Part shown: in pieces, positions 1-7,300 of the stretch
Layout of the letters: every line of letters begins with the position of its first letter
Numbering within the stretch: position 1 is the stretch's first letter
Origin: Lachnospiraceae bacterium
GTDB lineage: Bacteria; Bacillota; Clostridia; Lachnospirales; Lachnospiraceae
NCBI GenBank assembly: GCA_024691145.1
Contig: JAILNW010000192.1
Coordinates: 1 to 8,384, forward strand
DNA: 8,384 nucleotides
Direction: 5' to 3'
Notes under the pieces: generated by a model
Told to the model about the DNA's origin: nothing
Seen by the model: the letters and a program-made list of their open reading frames with translations, nothing else
Databases searched by the model: none
Translations under genes and position numbers: made by a program

Positions 1-34
1 CATAACTTCCATTGTTGTTTTTAAAAGAGAACTA

Positions 35-61
35 TTGACATAATTGTAGAATGATTATAAT
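35..61 (+). promoter_or_regulatory. sigma-A-type promoter of gene 1
   Basis: A perfect -35 box TTGACA lies at 35-40 and a perfect -10 box TATAAT at 56-61, separated by 15 bp, which is shorter than the usual 17. A 17-bp spacer would use TAATAT (58-63) instead. The same TTGACAT-N14-TATAATATAT arrangement precedes the paralogous gene 2, which supports function. The start of transcription would fall near 68, giving a leader of about 50 nt before the ATG at 117. Confidence 0.75.
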
Positions 62-102
62 ATATAATTAGGTGTTTGATATATTGAATGATTTTTTAGA
101 AA

Positions 103-108
103 AGAGGA
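103..108 (+). promoter_or_regulatory. ribosome binding site deciding the start of gene 1
   Basis: AGAGGA lies 8 nt before the ATG at 117, a normal spacing. The same reading frame extends upstream to a GTG at 72, but that codon has no Shine-Dalgarno sequence and sits almost at the predicted transcription start. The extra 15 residues would also precede the signal peptide. The ATG at 117 is therefore preferred, and the paralogue begins in the same way. Confidence 0.8.
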
Positions 109-116
109 AAATTAAA

Positions 117-3100
117 ATGGGTTTAGTGAAAATTAACAAAAAAGCCGTAATAGGTTTATCTTTGTGTGCCCTTGTAGCTTCGGGAGCTGCATATGGCATT
201 AAGTCTAAGGCTGCATACAACAAGTCTGCAAGTGAAGAAGTGTATGCAACAGGTCTTTGTGAGGCAAGTGAAGAAGAACGTGCCTGGTTCGAAGAAAACG
301 CAGTAATAATTGACAGTGCAGAAGATTATTATGACCTTATGGAAGATGGAGAATTAACTGAGGTTTATAATGATGAGGATGCAAAGGAAAAAGAAGAAAA
401 GGACGCAGAATATGACACTACTCTTAGCAGTTCTGTGGATAATAGTAAATCAAAGTATTTTCCAGAAATTAAAAACCAGGGGACTGTAGGTTCTTGTTGC
501 AGCTTCGCAATGGCTTATTACCAGTTTACTTATACATATAATAAATACAACGATATAGAGTCTGTAGGTGATAATAACATTTATTCACCTATGTGGGCAT
601 ATACTGTTGAAAGTTCAACCTTTGGAGTTCCAAAAACACTTATGGAAAGAGGCGCTGCTACTGTTGAAGAGGTGCCTATTATTGATGATGTTAGAATATT
701 TAATAATGGTACAGCTAAAGTAAAGAATTATTATTTGAATGAGGAATTATCTAAAAAATCTTCAAATCGTAGAATAAGTGGTATTTTTGAAATACCTGAT
801 ATTACTGGCAATCAGGTAACAAGTCCGGATTGTGAAGCGTTAAAGCCAATTAAAACAGTTCTTGATAATGGTGATTTATTAACGTTTTCAACTCATGTCT
901 ATTGTTATAACTGGTCTGATTATACTATAGAATATAATTCAGGAGACAGTATTTATGACGGAACATCCAATAAAAAATATAAGGGAGATATGATTGTTGC
1001 AAGATGTGACAAAAATAGAAAAGGTGATCACCGAATGACAATTGTCGGATATGATGATAATATTTGGGTTGACATTAATAAAAATGGCAAGAAAGAAATT
1101 GGAGAAATGGGTGCCTTTAAGATTGCTAATTCCTGGGGAACGAACTGGGGAAATAAAGGTTTTATGTGGGTATCTTACGATGCTATGAATTATGAGTCAT
1201 CTGTTAGAGATAATGCTGAAATAGAATTGAAAACGTCAACATGTTTACCATTTGCTGAAATGATAGGATATTATTCAAAGGAAACATATCCAAAGCAATA
1301 TATGGAATTTGACATAGAAGTTACAGATGAAACTGCAATAGAAAATTCTGAAATTATTGCTGATAATGGTATAGATAGTTACATATTTAAAATGCAAAGT
1401 CCTTTTGGTGCTATATATGAGGATAATTATATAGGAACTGTATTATATCCGTTAGATAACGTAATTTCTGATATTGACTCTGAAAAGTTATTATCATATG
1501 AATGGACTTTAAGAATGGGTACTGTGTTTAATGATGATAGTATTAAGATAAGTAATGTAAGAATTATTGATGAAGAGACAGGAAAAGTGTATAGAGACAC
1601 ACACAATGATATATTAACAGTTAATAGTGAATATAAGGATATAAAAATAAACATGGCAGATGAAGGTAATGAAAATGCGGCAATTATATATTATTCAGGA
1701 TATAGTAATCCTAATATTCACTATTGTATTGACGGCAGAGAATGGACAACTGTACCAGGAATTGCCATGACAAAGACAACAGAAAAGCCAGGTTATACAC
1801 ATATGGCAGAGATAGATTTAGGAGATGCTGAGGGTGTAACGGTATGTTTTAATGATGGCAATAATAACTGGGACAGTAATAATGGTAAGAACTATAGATT
1901 TGGAAAAGGAATATATACGTATAAAAATGGAAGCATTAATAAAATTGGAGATATAACTTATAGCGGAGGCTTTAATGCAGTAATAGATACAGAGGAATAC
2001 GGATGTGTAAAACTTGGAGATACTGTAAATGTTAATGCAAAAGCATATGGAGCAGAAAGTGATGTGTCATACAGATTTGGATATGTAGATAATTTAAATA
2101 GTAATGAAGTTATCATAAGTGATTATTCATCAATTGATAATGCAAGCATTATATTTAATGAAGTTGGAACTTATAACATATTTGCAGATGTAAAAGATAA
2201 TAGTGGTAATTATATCAGAAAATACATCTACAATTTTACCGTTGAAAAGCCAGTTGTTTATTTACTTGTTCCTGATATATTTGGACCACAGGCAGAGGGA
2301 ACAACAATTACATTTACAGTAAATCATAAATATCTAAATGATAATTTTGTGGTTGAATTTGTTGCAAGAGGAACGAAGGGTAACGAGACTGTAATTGAAA
2401 TGGATAACAATAATCAGTTTAAGTGGACTCCATACGATGCTGATGAGTACACTACGATTGCGAGAGTTCGTAAAGGAGACACAATATATAATGAATGGGT
2501 TAATTCTTATACATATAAAATAACATCTACTACTTCAAATTTTAAGATATTAACTGTAATGCCTTCTATAAGAGATGCAGCAATTAATGATTCAATGTAT
2601 GTAAGTACGTCAGCAATGGGCGGGGTATGGCCTTATCAATTTGAGGTAGGATATAAAAATAATGGAGTTGAAAATATTTTAGCTTCATCTAGTGCAACAA
2701 CTAATCTGGTTATTGTTCCGGAAGTTTTAGGCAATGTTACTTTTTATGTAAGAGTTACAGATTCAGAAGGAAAAGTAGCTTACAAGGAATTTACTGTAGC
2801 TGTACATAAATTTGCAATAGATAATCTAGCTATTACTCCTGAAGGAAAAGTGTATGCAGGTGAAACAGTTACCTTTGATATAACTACTGAATATGAAAGA
2901 AACAATGGAACAGCCAATGTAAGATATTTTACTGTTACTAACAAAAAAACAGGTGAAGTTGAAAGATTTAATTCTGATTCAGATTCTGTAACATGGACAC
3001 CAGCTAAGGCAGGAACATATACAATAGAATGTAATATAACATCTTACCAGTCAGGTTCAGATACTTATACATTTGATTACACTGTATATAGAAACAATGA

Positions 3101-3965
3101 AGATGAATTATATATTGATTCAATAATTCCAAGTATTGATTCACCAGCAAAGGCTGGAGATTCAATATACTTTGATATTAACAGAGTAAATGAGATTGTT
3201 GATGATAGTAATTATGCAGTATATCATATTACTAACCTTGATACTAATGAAACAGCTGATTATACAGAGAATGTATATACAGACAGCAGCAGATTTATAT
3301 GGACACCAGAAAAAGCAGGTAATTACAGTATCAATGTTGAATTCTTTGCTAATGGAACAAGTACAGATGAGACAATTAATTATGTTGTAGAGGAAACTCC
3401 GGCAAAGAATCTTGTTACAATATATTATAAAGGTTTCAGTACACCTTACATTCACTATCAGGTGGCAGGAAGCTGGACAAATGTTCCTGGACTTGCAATG
3501 ACACCAGATACAAGTATAAGCGGATTTACTCATAAGGCGGTAATAGAACTTCCAGAAGGAGAAAGCTCACTTACTGCATGCTTTAATGATGGTAATAACC
3601 ACTGGGATAGCAACAATGGAAAGAACTATACATTTACATTAGGTGAATATACATACAGCAATGGCATTATAAAGAGAATAGGTGAAATAAGTAATACAAC
3701 TACTATTTACTACAGTGGATACAGCACACCATACATTCATTATAGCATTAATGGCGTATGGACTAACGTTCCTGGAATTGCCATGGAAGCAACAAATGAG
3801 GAAAGCGGATATACTCATAAAGCGGTGATAGATATGAGTGACGCAGATACACTTATAGCATGTTTTAACGATGGAGGAAGCAATTGGGATAGCAGAAATG
3901 GTCAGAATTATACATTTGGAGTTGGAACATATTACTATAAGAATGGTCAGATTACAGCAAAATGA
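117..3965 (+). CDS. exported papain-like cysteine protease with three CBM25/26-type starch-binding-like modules
   Basis: 1282 aa. Seen in order: a Sec-type N-terminus (KINKK then a hydrophobic stretch, residues 5-28); an acidic propeptide-like stretch (about 40-105); a papain-like domain (about 107-362) with oxyanion Gln121, catalytic Cys127 in GSCCSFA, His305 in DHRMTIVGY and Asn338 in ANSWGTNWG; an unassigned beta-rich domain (about 363-515); a CBM25/26-like module (522-613); five Ig-like or three-Y-type repeats (about 618-1093); and two more CBM modules (1099-1192 and 1193-1282). The family (peptidase C1A) cleaves peptide bonds by a Cys-His-Asn mechanism; CBM25/26 modules usually bind starch. 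Oddities are Cys128 in place of the usual Trp, Val124 in place of the disulfide Cys, and an EF-hand-like loop at 319-330. No LPXTG, SLH or dockerin is seen, so the protein is probably secreted, or held by an uncleaved N-terminus. The gene has its own promoter and terminator. The fold is clear; the true substrate is unknown. Confidence 0.88.
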   Translation: MGLVKINKKAVIGLSLCALVASGAAYGIKSKAAYNKSASEEVYATGLCEASEEERAWFEENAVIIDSAEDYYDLMEDGELTEVYNDEDAKEKEEKDAEYDTTLSSSVDNSKSKYFPEIKNQGTVGSCCSFAMAYYQFTYTYNKYNDIESVGDNNIYSPMWAYTVESSTFGVPKTLMERGAATVEEVPIIDDVRIFNNGTAKVKNYYLNEELSKKSSNRRISGIFEIPDITGNQVTSPDCEALKPIKTVLDNGDLLTFSTHVYCYNWSDYTIEYNSGDSIYDGTSNKKYKGDMIVARCDKNRKGDHRMTIVGYDDNIWVDINKNGKKEIGEMGAFKIANSWGTNWGNKGFMWVSYDAMNYESSVRDNAEIELKTSTCLPFAEMIGYYSKETYPKQYMEFDIEVTDETAIENSEIIADNGIDSYIFKMQSPFGAIYEDNYIGTVLYPLDNVISDIDSEKLLSYEWTLRMGTVFNDDSIKISNVRIIDEETGKVYRDTHNDILTVNSEYKDIKINMADEGNENAAIIYYSGYSNPNIHYCIDGREWTTVPGIAMTKTTEKPGYTHMAEIDLGDAEGVTVCFNDGNNNWDSNNGKNYRFGKGIYTYKNGSINKIGDITYSGGFNAVIDTEEYGCVKLGDTVNVNAKAYGAESDVSYRFGYVDNLNSNEVIISDYSSIDNASIIFNEVGTYNIFADVKDNSGNYIRKYIYNFTVEKPVVYLLVPDIFGPQAEGTTITFTVNHKYLNDNFVVEFVARGTKGNETVIEMDNNNQFKWTPYDADEYTTIARVRKGDTIYNEWVNSYTYKITSTTSNFKILTVMPSIRDAAINDSMYVSTSAMGGVWPYQFEVGYKNNGVENILASSSATTNLVIVPEVLGNVTFYVRVTDSEGKVAYKEFTVAVHKFAIDNLAITPEGKVYAGETVTFDITTEYERNNGTANVRYFTVTNKKTGEVERFNSDSDSVTWTPAKAGTYTIECNITSYQSGSDTYTFDYTVYRNNEDELYIDSIIPSIDSPAKAGDSIYFDINRVNEIVDDSNYAVYHITNLDTNETADYTENVYTDSSRFIWTPEKAGNYSINVEFFANGTSTDETINYVVEETPAKNLVTIYYKGFSTPYIHYQVAGSWTNVPGLAMTPDTSISGFTHKAVIELPEGESSLTACFNDGNNHWDSNNGKNYTFTLGEYTYSNGIIKRIGEISNTTTIYYSGYSTPYIHYSINGVWTNVPGIAMEATNEESGYTHKAVIDMSDADTLIACFNDGGSNWDSRNGQNYTFGVGTYYYKNGQITAK
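1680..1955 (+). other. CBM25/26-like module 1 of gene 1
   Basis: Encodes residues 522-613. The signature runs IIYYSGY, NIHYCI, W-T-VPG-AM, GYTH, VCFNDGNNNWD and NNGKNYRF, ending in Y-NGSINKIG. The IHY His, the Trp of WT-VPG and the Trp of NWD correspond to ligand-contact positions known in CBM25 starch-binding modules and all are present. This module sits directly after the unassigned domain, separated from the other two by the Ig-like array. Confidence 0.75.
1968..3396 (+). other. array of about five Ig-like / three-Y-type domains in gene 1
   Basis: Five units of roughly 90-100 residues each, at about nt 1968-2253, 2254-2526, 2529-2814, 2815-3096 and 3097-3396. Recurring signs are an AGETVTF or AGDSIYF type strand, a Y-F-GY strand (SYRFGY, YQFEVGY) in units 1 and 3, and W-TP-AG-Y in units 2, 4 and 5. 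They look like beta-sandwich spacers related to the three-Y/Ig families; exact family assignment cannot be made by eye. The likely role is to hold the C-terminal binding modules away from the catalytic end. Confidence 0.6.
3411..3962 (+). repeat. tandem CBM25/26-like modules 2 and 3 of gene 1
   Basis: Two adjacent copies of about 90 residues (1099-1192 and 1193-1282) that end at the stop codon. Both contain IYY-GYS/FS-TPYIHY, WTNVPG-AM, GF/YTHKAVI, ACFNDG, WDS-NG-NYTF and a final Y-NG. The proposed ligand-contact His and two Trp residues are kept in each copy. They are head-to-tail repeats at both protein and DNA level, probably from internal duplication. Confidence 0.78.
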
Positions 3966-4005
3966 TATGATAAATTAAGGTTTACAAAGAATATTAATTA
4001 AAAAT

Positions 4006-4050
4006 AAAGCTTACAGTTTACATGCACCCATGTCAGACTGTAAGCTTTTT
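4006..4050 (+). terminator. intrinsic terminator after gene 1
   Basis: A perfect 12-bp stem, AAAGCTTACAGT (4006-4017) with ACTGTAAGCTTT (4037-4048), is followed by more T residues. An inner stem, ACATG (4020-4024) with CATGT (4029-4033), closes a 4-nt CACC loop. It begins about 40 nt after the gene 1 stop codon and implies that gene 2 is not mainly read through from gene 1. Confidence 0.9.
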
Positions 4051-4159
4051 ATTAAATAAAAATGCTCCGCAAAATTTTTTTGATTTCGTTAATTTTTCAA
4101 AATAGAGTTTTCTGGCAACCATTAGTTTCTGATTGTAGGTTAAAAAATATATAAAAATA

Positions 4160-4196
4160 TTTGTTAAATATGCAAATTTAAGTTATATTTAACAAA
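4160..4196. promoter_or_regulatory. 12-bp inverted repeat, possible operator
   Basis: TTTGTTAAATAT (4160-4171) is the exact reverse complement of ATATTTAACAAA (4185-4196), with a 13-bp spacer that itself contains AAATTT. It has no T tail and is purely A/T apart from one G or C per arm, so a terminator is unlikely. It ends 73 bp before the gene 2 -35 box, a position that would suit a regulator binding site. Function is inferred. Confidence 0.45.
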
Positions 4197-4202
4197 CATA
4201 GT

Positions 4203-4233
4203 ACAATAATGACCACCACTTGAACAATAATGA
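4203..4233. repeat. direct repeat ACAATAATGA upstream of the gene 2 promoter
   Basis: ACAATAATGA occurs at 4203-4212 and at 4224-4233. The 21-bp period equals two helical turns, so both copies face the same side of the DNA. The second copy also forms a short palindrome, ACAAT-AATG-ATTGT (4224-4237). The pair lies 36-67 bp before the -35 box. It may be a regulator site or chance in AT-rich DNA. Confidence 0.35.
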
Positions 4234-4269
4234 TTGTAAAATTGCATAAAAACACTTTAGTACGCTGAT

Positions 4270-4296
4270 TTGACATTTGGTAAAAAGAATTATAAT
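4270..4296 (+). promoter_or_regulatory. sigma-A-type promoter of gene 2
   Basis: TTGACA (4270-4275) and TATAAT (4291-4296) are both perfect and separated by 15 bp, followed by ATAT exactly as at the gene 1 promoter. A leader of about 50 nt precedes the ATG at 4356. Confidence 0.78.
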
Positions 4297-4340
4297 ATAT
4301 TCTTCGGGTTGATGTATTGGTTAGTATATTATTTTAATGA

Positions 4341-4347
4341 AAAGGAG
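4341..4347 (+). promoter_or_regulatory. ribosome binding site deciding the start of gene 2
   Basis: AAAGGAG lies 8 nt before the ATG at 4356. An in-frame TTG at 4350 would be only 2 nt from this site and can be excluded as the main start. Confidence 0.85.
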
Positions 4348-4355
4348 ATTTGAAA

Positions 4356-7300
4356 ATGAGTTTCAAGAAAGTTTTCAACAAAAAAGCCGTAATAGGCTTG
4401 TCTTTGGTTGCACTTGTTGGTGCCGGTGCAGCTTATGGAATTAAGTCAAAGGCATCAGGAACTTCAGAAGAAGTTCATGCAACTGGTTATGAGGCTGCAA
4501 GCGAAGAAGACCTTGCATGGTTTGATAACAATGGAGTTGTTGTTAAAAGTGCAAGTGACTACTATGATTTAGTAGAAGATGGTGAACTTCAGCCAGTTTA
4601 CGATGATAAGGATGCTGAGGTTAAGGCAGAGAAAGATTCTGAATATGCAAGTGAATTGCCATCATCTGTAGATAACAGCCAGTCTAAGTATTTCCCACCT
4701 ATTACCACTCAGGGATCAGTAGGCTCATGTTGCAGTTTTGCAAATGTTTACTATCAGTTTACATATATGTTTAACAAAGAGAATGATATACCATCACAGG
4801 GAAATGATAATATTTATTCTCCTATGTGGTCATACACTCAGTGTGGCGGTAACGAAATTGCAATTGCAAGATTATTAAAGGAAAAGGGAGCTCCAGCAAT
4901 ATCATATGTTCCATTGGTAATAGATGATGATTTATATCAGAGCGGAAAAGAAGACTTATTTAATAAATATGGTGAAGAAACAATTCAGAGAGAGGCTACA
5001 TACCATAGAATTACTGGTACTTATTCAATTGAAAATAGTTATGACTTAGTAGACAGCCCTGAAGCTGAAAGATTACAGCCTATAAAGGCTGCTTTAAGCA
5101 ATGGAGAGGTACTTTCATTTACTACACTTGTAAATAATTATAACTTTACAGAATATGAGATTAAATATGATAAGAATGATGATAACTACAAAAATACTTC
5201 AAATAAGAAGCATAAAAACGATATGATTTGCTGCAGATGCGACAGAAATGGTGGCGGATTACATCGTATGACATTAGTTGGATATGATGATAATATCTGG
5301 GTTGATATTAATAAAAATGGTGTTAAAGAAACTGGAGAAATGGGTGCATTTAAGATTGCAAACTCATGGGGTAAAAACTGGTGTAATGATGGATTTATGT
5401 GGGTATCATATGATGCCATGAACTATACATCAAGTGTTACAGAGAATTCTGCAATTACTTTAAAGGGAAGTTCAGCACCATTTACAGATATAATGGGATA
5501 TATAATGGGCGATTATCAATCTGACATTTATGCCGAATATACACTTGATATGGATAAAGACAATTATGATGTGGCAATGAGTTTAACTGCTTCAAATGGA
5601 GAAGAAGAATTTACATATGACATAATGAAACATGATACACTTATTTACAGAGATGGTAAAGATAAGTATGGAACATTCTTATTACCACTTGATAACGTAA
5701 TAGCAGATATCGACAGCGAGAATGTGTTCAATTATGAATGGAGATTAACTGCTAATAACTTAATGGACGACTCAGAACTTAGAGTATCTGATGTTAAGTT
5801 AGTTTATGATTATTATAAGGGAGTTAAAGAATACAAATCTAAACTTGATGGAACTGTAACAGTAAATGGAGAATATAAGGATATTGATATTAACATGGTT
5901 AATGTTGAAAATCCTGATTCAACTGTTATATATTATAAAGGATATGAAAACCCTAATATTCACTACTGTATAGATGGTGGAAACTGGACAGATGTACCAG
6001 GTTATCCAATGCCACAGACTGCTGAAAAAGCTGGCTATACTCATAAAGCTGTTTTAGATTTAGGTAATGCAAAGGGTGTTACAGTATGCTTTAATGATGG
6101 TAACAACAACTGGGACAGCCGTAATGGACAGAATTACAGATTTGAAAAGGGTGTTTATACTTACAGTAATGGAAATGTAAACAGAATTGGTGATGTAGTT
6201 TATAAGGGAAAACTTGATGCTACATTAAAGACTGATCACTATGGTGCTTTAAGAATTGGAGAGAGCATCACATTAAGTGCTAAAGCATTTGGCAATAAGA
6301 ATGATGTAAGTTACAGATTCGGATATATTGATACAGAAACAAAGCAGGAAACAATTATAGCAGATTATTCTTCAAAGGATAATGCAAGTGTTTCATTTAA
6401 CAAAGCAGGAAAATATCACTTATTTGTTGATGTAAATGATAATGGAAATGTTATCAGAAAGTATAATTACTTCTTTAACGTTGCAGCACCTGATGTAAAT
6501 AATTTAAGAACAGATAGTTACTATCCTCAGAGAAAGGGAACAACAATCACTGTTTTATCAAACACACTGTTTGTTCCAGTAGGAGGAGAAGCTCAGCTCA
6601 TTATAAGAGATCAGAATGGCAATGAAAAGAAAGTAGATACATTTAATAATGGTTCTGCAAAATGGACACCTGACGAAATAGGTAAATTTGACATTATTGA
6701 AAGAATCGTATTTGATAATAACGTTCTTGCAGAGCAGATGATGACTGGTTATAAGATTCTAACTGATGATACAAGTTTTAAGATATTAGATATTGAAATT
6801 AATAATAAAGATGTAGCAAAGGGAGAATATGTTTACGCATATATGGACTTTGATGGAGGAACAGCTCCATACAGCTATGAATTTGGTTATATTAAGGATG
6901 GTAACAAAGTAGTAATTAAGAGCACTGATGATGCATCTTATTCAAGTGTATACTTCTATGTTCCAGATATGACAGGAAAGGTAACATTATACTGTGATGC
7001 GAAGGATGCATCTGGAGCAAAGGCTTACAAGGAAACACAGATTAATGTTCATCCATTTAAGATTAAAGGTATGACTGTTGAACCTGAGGGAAGATTATAT
7101 GCTGGAGAAACAGCAACAATAAAGGTATCAACAGAGTATGAGAGATCATACAAATTCCCTAATACAAGAAAATTTACAATAACTAATAATAAAACTGGAG
7201 AAACAGAGAATATTAGCAGTTATTTAAGCGAAGTTAAGTGGACACCAGCAAAAGCAGGAGAGTATACAATACAGTGCGATATTACATCATATATGTCAGG

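Larger units (their letters stand above)
3966..4355. other. intergenic region between the two protease genes
   Basis: About 390 bp without a convincing gene. It holds the gene 1 terminator (4006-4050), a 12-bp inverted repeat (4160-4196), a repeated 10-mer (4203-4233), the gene 2 promoter (4270-4296) and its RBS (4341-4347). The stretch 4051-4159 is mainly A/T runs; apart from a weak 6-bp AT-rich pairing (TTTTGA 4078-4083 with TCAAAA 4097-4102) I see nothing there. Confidence 0.7.

Noticed and set aside
72..116. In-frame upstream GTG start for gene 1, adding 15 residues
   Set aside because: No ribosome binding site; almost at the predicted transcription start; the ATG at 117 has a good RBS and matches the paralogue.
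159..170. Possible lipobox Cys (LSLC) in the gene 1 signal segment
   Set aside because: Leu directly before Cys does not fit a lipobox, and the paralogue has Val in place of the Cys.
1427..1654. Minus-strand open frame of 75 codons
   Set aside because: Lies wholly inside gene 1, has no RBS or domain, and reflects base composition of the coding strand.
3190..3390. Plus-strand open frame of 66 codons in another frame
   Set aside because: Overlaps gene 1 entirely and is low-complexity Ile/Leu/Met/Gln sequence.
3162..3533. Minus-strand open frame of 123 codons, rich in Cys and Ile
   Set aside because: Antisense shadow across the Ig-like and CBM coding region of gene 1; no recognisable family or start signal.
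3411..3962. Cell-wall or choline-binding repeats as an explanation for the C-terminal repeats
   Set aside because: The units are about 90 residues with WD-NG-NY and FNDG signatures, unlike 20-residue choline-binding or SLH repeats.
4078..4102. Short AT-rich pairing TTTTGA/TCAAAA as hairpin or cre-like site
   Set aside because: Only 6 bp of A/T-dominated pairing and poor fit to a cre consensus.
5186..5419. Minus-strand open frame of 77 codons
   Set aside because: Antisense to the most conserved catalytic region of gene 2; no supporting signals.
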